In this document: in pieces, positions 1 to 12,209 of the stretch
Layout of the letters: each line of letters starts with the position of its first letter
How positions within the stretch are numbered: position 1 is the first letter of the stretch
Assembly (NCBI GenBank): GCA_030323885.1
Contig: CM059189.1
Location: forward strand, 46,879,015 to 46,943,014
DNA: 64,000 nt
Direction: 5' to 3'
Origin: Branchipolynoe longqiensis
Lineage: Eukaryota > Annelida > Polychaeta > Phyllodocida > Polynoidae
Position numbers and translations under genes: made by a program
The notes under the pieces: model-generated
Seen by the model: the letters and a program-made list of their open reading frames with translations, nothing else
Database searches by the model: none
What the model was told of the DNA's origin: nothing

Positions 1-216
1 TATAACTAAACTATGCAATCATAAAATACGTTAAATCCTATTTTGCTGTAGTTATAGCGGTTATTAACAAAAAGAAAACAGTTTTGGATTAAGCCACCAT
101 TTTTTCCACCCCAAGCGTGGAGAAGCGTGTTCGTTTATTCAACCCGCATCTGTAGGATGTGCGCATGCGCCAAAAAGTGACTCGGGTGACATGAGTTGGT
201 TAATCGAATACGCCCC
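1..216. mobile_element. MITE-G right half, cut by the window edge
   Basis: Matches 23740-23976, ending TTAATCGAATACGCCC; the left half is outside the window. Confidence 0.78.
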
Positions 217-334
217 TCATGATTCACCTGCGACACAGTCAGGACCGACACTGTGTTTGCTTCTATGCCATTACCAACACGCATAAGCGTATGAATACAA
301 CGTGTGTGTACATATATATATATAAAGAAGTATA
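217..334. other. Unassigned DNA
   Basis: Nothing recognised apart from a short TA tract. Confidence 0.6.
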
Positions 335-808
335 TACAGTATAACCCCGTTAAACCAAACTTCAAGGGACCCTAGAAATTTGTTTGGATTAACCGATCAT
401 TGGTTTAACCGAGCTGTGGCTTCGACGTTGACTCCCCCCACACACACACTACTGCCCACACACACACACTCACTTCCCTTCTCCAGCAGCCACCTTACTC
501 CCCCCCCCCCCCTCCCCCGCCACACACACTATTGCTAACACTTATTCAAACAAGCGTGGTGTAAGAGTCGGTGGGGTCTCAGATGACCAAATGACCTTAT
601 AACCACATGAAAGTTTGGTTTAGCCTTACCGGAAGTGGCCTGGCGCCCAACAGTTTTGTTTGGATTAACCGATACTTTGCATAAATCGACTTTGGTTTAA
701 CCAACTTTTTTATATGATAAATGGTAGTATTTTGCCGGGCGCAGAAAAAAGTTTGGATTAAGCGATCGTTTGGTTTAACCGAGCTTGGTTTAACGGGGTT
801 GTACTGTA
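335..808. mobile_element. MITE-C (pogo/Tigger-like)
   Basis: Ends TACAGTATAACCCCGTTAAA / AACGGGGTTGTACTGTA, with TA at both borders. The interior repeats GTTTGGATTAACCGAT-like words, and a poly-C/CA block sits at 437-530. Confidence 0.82.
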
Positions 809-892
809 TACCGTGTTATGGTTGAATGAGTGGGACACCCTCTTTACATATATATATATATATATTTATGGTTGAATGGGCGTTTGCTTTGT

Positions 893-1216
893 TTGTTGCT
901 GTTTTATGTCTTACCAACATCTAAGGTCATATCAGGACGGGCACTGACTTGTGACAGTGCACACTCATGGTGACTTTACAGTGCTGCCCCACTGGGAGAT
1001 CAGGCCGTCAGCACCATGACCCAATATCCCATACAGTCACATTATCCTGATACTGTGCTAACCAGTCCTTGTCCTATCCGATGAATGCCAAACACCAGGC
1101 TAGGAAGTTGCATGTATCAATTTGATAAGTCATTGGTTTGACTCAGCTGGGATTCGAACTCCCGACCTACCGCACGGGAAGCCTGCGCTCTACCGATTAG
1201 GCCACCGCGGCCGGCG
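893..1216 (-). mobile_element. SINE-1 copy
   Basis: Near full length; the tRNA-like head at 1140-1214 reads on the minus strand with a B box (GGTTCGAATCCC-like). The head is of a subfamily (GCCGGCCGCGGTGGCC) different from the 12210 copy. Confidence 0.85.
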
Positions 1217-1289
1217 CTTGACTGGGTGAGACATCCACTTTATATATGTGATGTATAACGCATTATTCAAATATAAATGCTAGGGGAAC

Positions 1290-1291
1290 AA

Positions 1292-1351
<60 letters not shown>
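1290..1351. repeat. (TA)n tract
   Basis: About 62 bp of TA. Comparable tracts: 4729-4799, 5154-5196, 39097-39143 and 39345-39386; most border MITE-D or MITE-E. Confidence 0.9.
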
Positions 1352-1353
<2 letters not shown>

Positions 1354-1583
1354 CTTCAGGCGCAAAACCACATAAACGCCAATCCAGAAATGTAGTTTAA
1401 ATAAAAGATTTCTACCTGAAAATAATTTTAATTCTCACTAATTCCACTTTTCATATCAACACATGGTTATGGAGGAATGGACAAAAGAGAGGGAATAAAA
1501 AAAATTAAGGTGTTGATGGTTTCATTCCAGTGGTTATCTCTATTTTTGGATTGGCATTTACATGGTTTTGCGCCTGAACACTT
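1354..1583. mobile_element. MITE-E copy
   Basis: CTTCAGGCGCAAAACCACAT at left, ATGGTTTTGCGCCTGAACAC at right. Confidence 0.82.
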
Positions 1584-2382
1584 CTGGACACATATATACC
1601 CTGATACCTACACACGATACATAGACATGTATTATTTTATAATCAGAGAGAATTAAATAGGCATCGTCGGTCAGAAAAGATCGTCCTAATTTGAGAGTGG
1701 TGGCTACAAATAGAAGAACTATGACATGTGCGTGTGTGTGTGTATGTGTATATGCTAATGTGTATGCATGTGCGTGTGTACCCGCGTGCAGTACGCCGAG
1801 AAATGGCAACAATAACAACAAAATCAGATCTAGGTAGAGAGAACTTCCACATTGTTGCTGGGATGAAACTACCGATATGTCTTCCATGTTGGATACACTG
1901 GGGTAGATGAGGAGGTGTCAAGTAAGAGTGTGAGTAATGAGATCTCAATCAATCAATAGTTCCGTCCTCTAGTCGAGGGTTGGATGCCATGGTTCTCCAC
2001 TTGTCCCGATGGTGTGCTGTTCTAATAGACTGTGAATAATTCAAGCCTGTCCACTGTGAAATATTTGTAAGCCATCATGGCAATTTGGAGGAAGAACCCC
2101 AACAAATGTTGGGGGTTGGCATATAGCTATGGCGCATATACAACATTTGCATGCCGCATGCCGCATACTGCATATAAGGAATCTTAGCTTAAGGAGTTTG
2201 TCTTCATTCGGGGCTGCTCACGGGTCAACAAGTCGGTACGCCGGATGCCTAGTTGGCACGGACGGCCGGCGTCACGCTGTTGCCATGCCAACTCTGCATG
2301 GCAACGCCCGCTTCTGAACGCCACTGTTGTCAGTTGTAATTTGCGCGAAATGTAGCCATGCCTGCTGGTCACCCACACCTCC
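1584..2382. other. Intergenic, no gene seen
   Basis: Contains a CA/TG-rich patch (1735-1785) and mixed unique sequence. Short ORFs show no recognisable protein. Confidence 0.6.
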
Positions 2383-3204
2383 CCAGAGGAGGTCGGTATG
2401 AGACTGCCTGAGTAGGGTATGTTCTACAGAGGAGGTCAGTATGAGACTGCCTGAGTAGGGTATGTTCTACAGAGGAGGTCGGTATGAGACTGCCTGAGTA
2501 GGGTATGTTCTACAGAGGAGGTCGGTATGAGACGGCCTGAGTAGGGTATGTTCTAGAGAGGAGGTCGGTATGAGACTGCCTGAGTCGGGTATGTTCTCCA
2601 GAGGAGGTCGGTATGAGACTGCCTGAGTCGGGTATGTTCTACAGAGGAGGTCGGTATGAGACGGCCTGAGTAGGGTATGTTCTACAGAGGAGGTCAGTAT
2701 GAGACTGCCTGAGTAGGGTATGTTCTACAGAGGAGGTCGGTATGAGACTGCCTGAGTAGGGTATGTTCTACAGAGGAGGTCGGTATGAGACGGCCTGAGT
2801 AGGGTATGTTCTACAGAGGAGGTCAGTATGAGACTGCCTGAGTAGGGTATGTTCTACAGAGGAGGTCGGTATGAGACGGCCTGAGTAGGGTATGTTTTAC
2901 AGAGGAGGTCGGTATGAGATGGCCTGAGTAGGGTATGTTCTACAGAGGAGGTCAGTATGAGACTGCCTGAGTAGGGTATGTTCTACAGAGGAGGTCAGTA
3001 TGAGACTGCCTGAGTAGGGTATGTTCTACAGAGGAGGTCAGTATGAGACTGGGTGGGCAATGATCCCCAGAGGAGGTGGGTATGAGACTGCCTGAGTAGG
3101 GTATGTTCTACAGAGGAGGTCAGTATGAGGCTGTTTGGGGTTGGCGATGATCCCCAGAGGAGGTCGGCAAGAGACTGCTTGGGTAAGGCATGTTCTCCAG
3201 AGGA
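2383..3204. repeat. 43-bp minisatellite, ~19 copies
   Basis: Unit CAGAGGAGGTCGGTATGAGA plus CTGCCTGAGTAGGGTATGTT and CTA. Internal units are nearly identical; the right end (3050-3200) is degenerate. Variant letters (GTCGG/GTCAG, ACTG/ACGG) alternate irregularly. Confidence 0.92.
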
Positions 3205-3283
3205 GGTCGGCTAGCATTCGAACTCCTGACCTTCCTCGCAGGAATCCTGCGCTCTACCGATTTGGCCACCGAGTCCGGTTGGG
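3205..3283 (-). mobile_element. SINE-1 tRNA head fragment
   Basis: Only the tRNA-derived head is present (B box complement at 3213, A box end GGTGGCCAAATCGGTAGAGC). It abuts the end of the 43-bp minisatellite. Confidence 0.7.
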
Positions 3284-3950
3284 TAATATTGTAATTTGCA
3301 GTGCATGATTTTCAGCAGTGACTTGTTCTATTAAATTAACTTATTATTATAGACTCCATAAGAGCCAACGTAAGACGTATGTTGGTTGAGATCGATACCT
3401 TTGGCTGGCCAATCAATTTTAGCCTACCGTTTTATTTATGGTCAAAATTTCCGACGAGAGTGAGGGTGATGGTAGAGCTCGTGCCTGCTCAGTGACCGCC
3501 CGTGATGGGTTTGCCTACCTGAGTGCAAACCCGAGTCACCCAGGCCGCTGCGTTTGCCAGCGGGCAGCGCGACTGAGCATTTCGGGATGAAAGTTATAGG
3601 CCCTCCATTAAATAATATTCATATAATGTCTTTATATACCACAAAATTGCTTCCTTGCTGCAGTGAGAGTTTGTTTAATAAATACAATGATAAGTAGGAT
3701 CAAATCTAGCAAAGGGCTTTTATTTAATTTTTAATTTTATGCTTTCATCGGATTAAACACCTTTAACCATTAGCAGATAACGTATTTCAAGGAGTTAATT
3801 CCCTTCCACGCCTTTATACTCGGATAATGCATTATACCTCACATATATATGTGTGGGTAACCACACCTAGTGACAAATGACAGAACTAGGGCATGAACAC
3901 ATGTACACTTCCGGTAGGCTGGTGGTAATTTATTAATTACAAATTCTACG
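3284..3950. other. Intergenic, no gene seen
   Basis: GC-rich imperfect palindromes at 3470-3595 (CACCCAGG/CGCTGCG region), and one palindromic TATACTCGGATAATGCATTA box at about 3818-3850. Confidence 0.5.
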
Positions 3951-4142
3951 GTTGATGACAACAAGGCATGACAGGTCAGACATTAATAATGGGGAGTTAG
4001 TTAGTACAGGACAATGTGGGGGGGGGGGGAGAACACGAACGATGAGGGCCCCTGGTGGGCCGGGAACGTGGGACCCGGATAATTGATCAGTGGCCTGTCG
4101 CCAAGGCAAATACTCTTTCACTGTCTCTGATTAGTGTGAGTA
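3951..4142. repeat. Dispersed repeat R2
   Basis: TTGATGACAACAAGGCATGA ... GATTAGTGTGAGTATTAAT, followed by a TA-rich tract; about 95% like 9706-9907. Confidence 0.82.
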
Positions 4143-4203
4143 TTAATTTGCTAACCATTATTCATGTATATATTATATAGTATATAGTATACAGTAGTAC
4201 GTG

Positions 4204-4440
4204 TATAGCATGTAGCATATAGCATATAGCATGTAGCATGTAGCATGTAGCATATATCATGTAGCATGTAGCATGTAGCATATAGCATATAACATGTAGC
4301 ATGTAGCATGTAGCATGTAGCATTTAGCATGTAGCATGTAGCATGTAGCATATATCATATAGCATATAGCATATATCATATAGCATATATCATATTGCAC
4401 ATAGCGTATAGTACATAGCATATAGCATATAGCATAAAGC
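4204..4440. repeat. 7-bp microsatellite (TAGCATG/TAGCATA)n
   Basis: Pure 7-bp period with two interspersed variants, inside a TA-rich zone. Confidence 0.92.
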
Positions 4441-4448
4441 ACATAATA

Positions 4449-4702
4449 TATATATGAAGAGTTCAGGCGCAAAACCATGTAAACGCCATTCACAAAATGG
4501 AGATTAGCATTGGAATCAAACCTACAAGTTTATTTTGTTATATTCCTACTTTTTGCTCATTGCTCCATAACCATATGATCGCTCGTATGTAAACTGGAAT
4601 TGATGAACATTTAAATTATTTTCAGGAAATAATTTTGTATTTAAACTACATTTTTCGATTGGCGTTTACGTGTTTTTTTGCCTGAACTCTTCATATATAT
4701 AT
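4449..4702. mobile_element. MITE-E
   Basis: Ends ATGAAGAGTTCAGGCGCAAA / TTTGCCTGAACTCTTCAT with (TA)n flanks; interior about 200 bp, non-coding. Confidence 0.82.
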
Positions 4703-4764
4703 CATGTATACTACCATTTTTGAAATAGAGTATATATATATATATATATAATTGACACCATGAG

Positions 4765-4798
<34 letters not shown>

Positions 4799-5151
4799 GG
4801 TGTACATGATATGGGATATATAATTTATTACTATGAGTATAAAGGGGCGGAGCTATATTCCTATATCCTGCAGGATCCTAGCATTTAATGCTGCCTTTAT
4901 TATTAACCCACGATATTTATTGTTATATTCGCTGCGGGCCGTTTTCCGGCTGCGCTATCCTGGCGCCCCACCATGTTGCCAGATGTCAGTCAGCGCTTGT
5001 TAGGTGCACATCGGCGCCAGCTGCTCTTCCACCACTTCCCGTCTTGTCTCTTATCTTCCTACGTCGTAGCCCAATTTATATATATATATACACTATATGT
5101 GATATAAATGGTATACACGTATATGACATAACTGTATCTATATGTCACGTA

Positions 5152-5196
<45 letters not shown>

Positions 5197-5200
<4 letters not shown>

Positions 5201-5378
5201 TAAAACCTCTCTAAATCGACCGACCTTGGACCGACTGTTTAACTGATGGATTTAGGGAGGTGGTCGGTTTAGGGAGTTAGAATATGGTTACAATGGTATT
5301 GTTGGGACCCAAATAAAGCGATCGATATAGGGGAGTAGTCGATCTGGAGAGGTGGTCGGTTAGGGAGGTTTTACTGTA
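5197..5378. mobile_element. MITE-D (Tigger-like), 180 bp
   Basis: Ends TACAGTAAAACCTCTCTAAA / GGGAGGTTTTACTGTA; interior has CCCAAATAAAGCGATCGATA. It sits at the edge of a (TA)n tract. Confidence 0.85.
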
Positions 5379-5407
5379 TATATATAGGTCACCTGTATAT
5401 AATTAGG

Positions 5408-5876
5408 TCCACAACCCCTTGTGCGAAAATCTGAAATCTGTAAAGCTCCGAAAACAGAAGTTTTCTTTGCATATAGAGGATAAATAAACTATATTACTAT
5501 TAAGCCTTCATCGATCCCAGTTGGTATGGATATTCATTCATTCTCTAGTAAAATATTAATGTGTTTGATTATGATTTGTTTTAAGCTGTATATGCTTAAA
5601 TATTAGCACATGATTTTGTTGAAAATGAAATGTATTAGAATATTTATGGTCTAAGTTTATCTTTATTATTTCATTTCTCAGCGTATTATTCTATAAACAG
5701 ATAAATAAACTTCAATTATATCTGTAATTTTTTATTTATCAAACCTAGTGTGAGAATTCGTGACTTTCTTAGTGGAGTATTACTGATTGATTACAACCTT
5801 TATTCTGAAATCGGAAAAATTCTGAATTCCAAAACACAACTGGGTCCAAAGATTTTGGAAGAGGGGTTGTGAAACT
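5408..5876. mobile_element. Possible degraded MITE
   Basis: Imperfect inverted ends TCCACAACCCCTTG / AGAGGGGTTGTGAAA and the related GAAAATCTGAAATC-like sub-ends; single copy. Confidence 0.35.
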
Positions 5877-6503
5877 TTTCAGTGGTACAGTGAGTGGTGG
5901 TTACCGTGTCAAAGGGTGGTGGTGCCACCATCCGGGCTGAGGTTGGGAGGATGGAGCAGTAGATATTTTTTGGATTTTTTTTATTGAGGCTGTATTTATA
6001 CTGTCCATAGCATATAATCCCGGGTACCCAGGCTTGTTTTCAATGCTGGCCAGTTGTAGTGTTGGTGTTATTTTACCACAGAGTAGCTGCTGATAAGGTA
6101 TTTGATTGCCTGCATTTCAGTAGCAGATAGATAATTGGTTGGTATGGTTAGTAGCCTATGTTAGTTTTTTTTTAATTTTCTTGGCATGTATGTATTTATT
6201 TTTTCTACTCTTATTACTAGACTAGCCTACTCCTATTTACATATCATAGTCTTGTACTTAGCTGTGTGGTGTGTTATCTGGCTACTTTTGGCATGGTTAC
6301 CTTCCATTGGGTGTCCCGATGGTGCGCCGTGAATATCACATGCCCCTTTGCAGTGCAGCTTAGTGGGGGTTTCCTAGCCTTATTTTGCACCGATATCTTT
6401 TGTAGATGACTATAAGAGACTCCCATATTCCATGGAACTGAGTGAGTGATGAGGGAGAGAAGGGATAGTCTGGGTTATTATACTCGTATAATAATTATAC
6501 AAC

Positions 6504-6537
<34 letters not shown>

Positions 6538-6761
6538 ACATGGGTATATTCCTAGATTACTTCGTGGGCTCTCAGTCTTAGTCTTAGTCTTAACAGAATA
6601 CCTTATCTGTTACTGAAATAACCTCAGCCCATTCTGGTGACGTCATTTTCCATAGACCTGCCCGATAATCGCGCAGTATCCACCCAGCATTGCATCACGC
6701 TAAGTCTAATCCCGAACCGACTTGTGAGTCGTGCCCTGTAATTAAGCACAACTTATAGCTG
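5877..6761. other. Intergenic, no gene seen
   Basis: Holds GGTGGTGCCACC at 5918-5929, a (TA)(TG) microsatellite at 6503-6538 and a (TCTTAG)3 run at about 6574. No coding signal. Confidence 0.55.
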
Positions 6762-7090
6762 ACCGGACTGGACGTGGTGGTCGATCGGTAAGAGTGAAGA
6801 CTTCCTGTGCGGAAGGTCGGGAGTTCGAATCCCATCCGAGTCAAACCAATGACTTATAAAATTGATACTTGTCGCTACCCAGTCTGGTGCTCGGCATTAA
6901 TAGGATAAGACAAGGACTGGTTAGCTCAGTATCAGGATAATGTGTCTGTGTGGGATATTGGGTCATGGTGCTAGCTGATCTCCCAGTCGGGAAGCACTAT
7001 AAAGTTACCATGTGTGTGTACTGTCACAAGTCAGTACCTGTCCTGATATGATCTTAGATGTTGCTAGGACATAAAACTCCAACAAATGAA
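6762..7090 (+). mobile_element. SINE-1 copy
   Basis: Head GACGTGGTGGTCGATCGGTA with B box GAGTTCGAATCCC, then the standard body to AAACTCCAACAAATG. Confidence 0.85.
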
Positions 7091-7967
7091 CATACCATAT
7101 GTAATATATAGTATACATGTTATATATATAATGTGTACTATATGTATGAGCTATATATATAAGGTACATTATATATGTGATGTATAATGCATTATGCGAG
7201 TATAAAGGCACGGAAGGGAATTAACTCCTTGTTATTATTATCATGTGCTAATTATTATTAATATTACACTATATACTGTACTGCCTCCTCCACGTTCGCG
7301 ACCGGTGGCGCCACCTCCGGCGCTACCCTAAATACATGACTCGCGTCCGGGAATTATATAAATAGTATATATAAATGCATTATATATAACGAATTTGTTA
7401 GCGATACTGTGTAACTTTCCTGTTAGATTTATATTGCAAATAATTAAAATAGTTACCATTTTATATGGCCTCTGCAATATTTGTTCATGCAGAAGAAATA
7501 ATTAAAATAACACCTAATTTGAGATAAAATATTTGTTAAGATTTAATGCGCTTTCATTTATGTATGAAACAACTTTACTGTGCGGGTGGAAGACCACTGC
7601 TCAGGCCCTGGCAAAAGACACCATTCAATGAGTAAAATACATTTAGTTAAACAAATATATATTAAAAATGTTTAAAAAAAGATCGGCGAACTGTTAATGA
7701 AACGTTGACCCGGTGTCCAGCCTACATTGCTGACTGCTGACTCACCCATCCGGGTAATCACCCCATATTGGGCCGACATCCGATAGCCGAGATCACCCTA
7801 ATGCCTGGCGCAGACTGGGCCGATTGTGACCGGCACTGACTTGAGTCTGTCAGTTATGCCGACATTTGGGCTGGCAGGTGATTGCCTAAGCTCATATTAT
7901 ACCCATATCTTGCAGCTCTGCAGTGTCCAGTAGATTCTGACTATACATCATTATCACCATCAATCCC
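7091..7967. other. Intergenic, no gene seen
   Basis: TA-rich part with a TATGTGATGTATAATGCATT box (7175) and GGTGGCGCCACC (7304-7315). A GC-richer unassigned block (7680-7900) has repeated GGGCCGA words. Confidence 0.5.
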
Positions 7968-8330
7968 TTAACAGTGAGGGTTATTGGGGGACCACAGATG
8001 ACTTTGCAACCAGTTTTCTCTCCAGTTTTTCCTGTTCTCCGCTACCCTGTCGGACTTGCCAAACTCCAAACCTGTCCAATCCCTGATGTTGTCTTCCCAC
8101 CTCTTCCGCTACCCACCTTGTCTTCTTCTTCTCCCTTTCACTGCCCCTTTTGCAAGCTGGTTTTCGCCAGACCTGATGAACAGGAAATATGGCTACAACA
8201 CTGCAGTTTGAGACTCTCTACAGTCGCCAGGAGATCTCCATGTGGTCCCATTGCCTGCTGGATCTTGGCATGGACTTCCTCATTGATAACATGGTTTTTG
8301 AATGAGGTGTGCAGTATTTGAATATAAACA
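7968..8330 (-). mobile_element. LINE remnant, extreme C-terminus
   Basis: Minus-strand pieces read LKLQCCSHISCSSGLAKTSL, then after shifts RKRWEDNIRDWTGLEFGKSD, ending NRKNWRENW. This is the usual tail of RTE/craniofacial-type non-LTR polyproteins. Several frameshifts; clearly dead. Confidence 0.6.
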
Positions 8331-8452
8331 TGGGACCAACGTGGACCACACACTGCACACACCAAGCAGGTAGGTTTCATTAATGTTGCATAATATATAA
8401 GATTGCTCCTCATAAAGTAATTTACCTTAGTTTGAAGTAACCTAAATGTTAA

Positions 8453-8835
8453 AGGGTTAAGCGGCTGTCACACATCACCGGATTGAGCAAAGGACAGAAT
8501 TGCCTAGTCCGGTGGTGTTCGGGCGTGAAAAGTATCAAAATGTATTAAAATGTTGCAATATCAGGTCAAAGGCCGCTGGATGAATGGACATGAAACGGAC
8601 ATGAAACGGACATGAAACAGACATGAAACAGACATGAACGGATAACCAACGGACGGTAAGCGGACTAAACAGACTCAAACCGGACAAGAACCGTAGACGT
8701 CAATCCAGTGGCATCCATTCCAAGTTTTGGGCATGTTCAAAACTTGTACCGGATTGGCCAGATATCAACAGATATCAAAGGATATTCAACGGATATGCAA
8801 CGGACACAAACCGGACTTTTGTTGCAGAGTTGAGA
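8453..8835. mobile_element. Foldback element, GGACATGAAACGG type (partial)
   Basis: Left end GCGGCTGTCACACATCACCG. The interior repeats GGACATGAAAC and ACGGATA words; the right end is unclear. It follows a MITE-B left fragment. Confidence 0.6.
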
Positions 8836-9085
8836 ACCTAGCTTATATGGAAACAGCTCGATGGTTGGGAGCAACTTTTGTTTGTAAGACCCTCAGCTTT
8901 CAAAATGCTAATGCAATAGATGATTTTGACCACCATTATTAATGTCTGACCTGCCACCATTATTAATGTCTGACCTTTTGATGGTAATGGCAAAACTTGT
9001 CTGGTTGTTTTTACTACATTAGTTGATGGAGAAGGGGAAATCTCAACTGCACACAATTGGTCTTCCTCATTCCACTACTTCCTGC

Positions 9086-9238
9086 CGTATCCTAGTAATG
9101 CTGAATGCCAGGCTAATAGTGACATGTATCAAATTTTAACTCATTGCTTTGACTTGGCCAAGGTTTTAACCCGGCAGTTCACATCCCACAACCTACCAAA
9201 ATGGGAATGGGAGACGGACGCTCAACTCATTCGGCCAT
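9086..9238 (-). mobile_element. SINE-1 partial copy
   Basis: Head and half the body only; the head CAGACGGAATGGCCGAATGA is recognisable at the high end, while the B box has decayed. Confidence 0.75.
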
Positions 9239-9359
9239 TCCGTCTGGGTAGCAGCTCACTGTATAGCATGCACAAGTTAATTAAAACAACCAGACACCAT
9301 CTACTGCTACTAGTACTAACATAGTCTGGCGTCACTAATCAACAGCAGAAATTACCATA

Positions 9360-10095
9360 TACAGTATAACCCCATTAAACCAAACTTGAAAGGACCCTAG
9401 AAATTTGTTTGGGTTAACTGATCATTGGTTTAACCGAGCTTTGGCTTCAACTTTGACTTGGCTTTGGCAAAAATGCGGGTGCATTATGAATGTAATATAC
9501 AATGTATGCGGACACTTTGAGTATTGATTTTTATGTATATACGGTATAAACCCGTTAAACCAAACTTGGTTAACCCAAATGATCGGTTAATCCAAACTTT
9601 TTTCGGCGGCCTGGAAAATACTACCATTTATCATATAAAAAGGGCAGTGGGGTCTCAGATGACATTATAACCACATGAAAGTTTGGTTTAACCATACTAG
9701 AAGTTGATGACAACAAGGCATGGCAGGTCAGACATTAATAATGGGGAGTTAGTTAGTACGGGACAATGTGTGTGTGAGGGGGTGGGGGGACATGAACGAT
9801 GAGGGCCCCTGGTGGGCCGGGCACGTGGGACCCGAATAATCGATCAGTGGGCTGTCGCCAAGGCAAATAAATACTCTTTCAGTCTTTGAATTAGTGTGAG
9901 TATTAATCTATCCCTTATTCATATATATAGTATATAGTATATAGGATATAGTATATAGTATATAGTATATACCGACTTTGGTTTAACCAACTTGTTTATA
10001 TGATAAATGGTAGTATTTTGCCAGGCCGCCGAAAAAAGTTTGGATTAACCGATCGTTTGGTTTAACCGAGCTTGGTTTAACGGGGTTATACTGTA
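9360..10095. mobile_element. MITE-C composite copy with an insertion
   Basis: A half element (9360-9535) is followed by a full element (9536-10095), the latter interrupted by repeat R2 (9706-9960). Confidence 0.78.
9706..9960. repeat. Dispersed repeat R2, inside MITE-C
   Basis: Same 195-bp sequence plus TATATAGTATATAG tail, inserted in the full MITE-C unit. Confidence 0.82.
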
Positions 10096-10333
10096 AAATC
10101 ATTACATACAGTACATATAGGCTCAGTCACGCACGGTGAGGTGGGTGGTGAGAATGAACCGGAAGTCCTCACCGGTAATTCCGGTTTGGAGAATGGAGGG
10201 TGGGGGTGGGTGGGGGTGAGGGTATGGGGTAGGGAGGGTCAGGGGAGTAGTGAAAATCGTCCATCAGTGGTGGTTGATGGGTTGAAGGAAGCCTGAGGCG
10301 TTGTCACCACAGGAGAGAAATAGCTGTCGGTAG

Positions 10334-10592
10334 ATACCAGACACCAGATACCAGATACCAGATACCATACACCAGATATCAGATATCAGATACCAGACAC
10401 CAGATACCAGACACCAGATATCAGATACCAGACACCAGATATCAGATACCAGATATGAGATACCAGACACCAGATACCAGATAGCAGATAGCAGATACCA
10501 GACACCAGATAGCAGATACTAGATACAAGATACCAGATACCAGACAGCAGATACCAGACACCAGATATCAGATACCAGATACAAGAGAGATG
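10334..10592. repeat. 7-bp microsatellite (CCAGATA/CCAGACA)n
   Basis: Same period as the 4.2 kb array but unrelated sequence. Confidence 0.92.
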
Positions 10593-11550
10593 GGTGAGGA
10601 GTAGACACTCCCGCAGCCCTGCAGCATTGTCTAAGGAGCTGCTAAACAACCCTACAGAAAACAGAGTCTGGTGGTTGGACAAAGACCCTATAATACTAAG
10701 ACGGCTCACTCAGCCTGTACTGTGTAATCAAAATGATCAAACCCACCATTTGGTGAACTGGCTGTTCTCTTGGTTAAACATATGCTATATTATATGTATA
10801 AATGTATATATGAATGTGAAAGATGTGTGATGATGGCAATGATGATGATGATGATGTGTATTAGTTCATAGCAATTTCATATTGATGTGTATTCATACTT
10901 ACCTATCTCATACTTACCTATATAATTGTATGTGTTTACATGTGAAACACCAACCAGCAGCTGGGCTGATCAAAGCCACCACAAGGTGGCACTGCGAAAT
11001 TTACATTACCATGGGAGAGATAGGGACTGAGCCGTCTTCGTATTATAGGGTCTTTGGGTTGGATTATGGAAATAACGACATGATTTGTGATTCTAATATG
11101 CTATGTATATTGTTCAAATCCTTATCTATCATAGCCCACTACCTTTGCGGTGGATAATTGATGATATCATGTAGATTAATATATACTTTAAAAGTCAAAT
11201 CGAGAGCTTACAGTGCTCATCACTTTGGGTTTTTTTTTTTTGGGCATATCTCTCCAATTTCTCAACTTTACGCCAATATAAATAAACACTGCACACTGGA
11301 ACCATCATCTCCACAGCATATATATATATACATGGAGCAGTGGATTGAGGAAGGCCAATTGTCCGCATTTGAAAATTCCCCTGAAATCAACTACTGTGCC
11401 AACAGTGGCCAAAAGGGGGAAAAAACGGGGGTGGGGGGTGGGGGAGGGAGGGGGGTAACATACACTCAAGTTGATACTGTAATGATGTATTCCTACGCCC
11501 TAACAACCAGTGTGTAATTACTGCCTACATGAATGCCAAGTCCCAGACAA
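10593..11550. other. Intergenic, no gene seen
   Basis: Unique-looking sequence; a CTCF-like word at 10979-10992, T12 tract at 11230 and a G-rich patch at 11430-11455. The 119-codon open frame here looks accidental. Confidence 0.5.
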
Positions 11551-11559
11551 CGTAGCAAC

Positions 11560-11976
11560 TAGATAAAAGATTCACCCCGTACTTACAGTACAGGGGTGAA
11601 TGACAACGTAATCTAAATACGGGTGAAAATAGCTTTAGTATGGAACAGGAAGTAGAATGCCTGGCACCAGTGTCAAATGGTTACGTATATCAACACAATT
11701 TGGTGAAATGGGAGAGAATGCAAAAAGACAAGATGGCGGCCAGAGAACGCCGTCGATTTCACTTTTAAATTGCATTAAAGTATATGTTTTATTATATTTT
11801 CCAACTCAAAAGTAGCGGGTAAATATGAAGGCATACATAAAGAATATATTGTGCTTCTTAAATTAAGAATTTACCAGCTCAGTTAATTAACCCAGCATGT
11901 CAAAATTCTTCGCCAGCTTTTCTAATGGGTTGGTTTTCACCCCTGTACTGGAAGTACGGGGTGAATCTTTTATCTA
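11560..11976. mobile_element. MITE-A (MULE-like), 417 bp, 9-bp target duplication
   Basis: Terminal inverted repeats TAGATAAAAGATTCACCCCG; flanked by perfect 9-bp duplications CGTAGCAAC (11551-11559 and 11977-11985). Inside each end lies a second palindrome (GTACTTACAGTAC / GTACTGGAAGTAC). No coding capacity. A 9-bp duplication points to the Mutator-like superfamily. Confidence 0.9.
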
Positions 11977-12209
11977 CGTAGCAACAAGTTTCAATTTTGC
12001 AAGTCTTCATTCAGTCTGACTGCGGTCACGGTTTGATCTCAGAACCTCTGCCGCATGACAAACGACTGCTTCACCGGGGCTGGCTGTGCCGCCCAGACTG
12101 GTCTTGATACATTACTGGACTCGGGTTGGAATATATAAGTGTCATCTAGGTCATGGTGACCCACTTTTAAACAAAGCCAACAGTTTGCATCAGATTACTA
12201 ATTCTATTT

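Noticed and set aside
4151..4493. Minus-strand open frames rich in Cys, Tyr, Met (YMLHATC repeats)
   Set aside because: Translation of a 7-bp microsatellite and flanking TA-rich DNA; no start context or homology.
10264..10709. Minus-strand open frames with YLVSGIW repeats resembling membrane segments
   Set aside because: Translation of the (CCAGATA)n array.
11158..11517. 119-codon plus-strand frame
   Set aside because: Crosses T12, A/T and G-rich tracts, no recognisable domain, no splice or promoter support.
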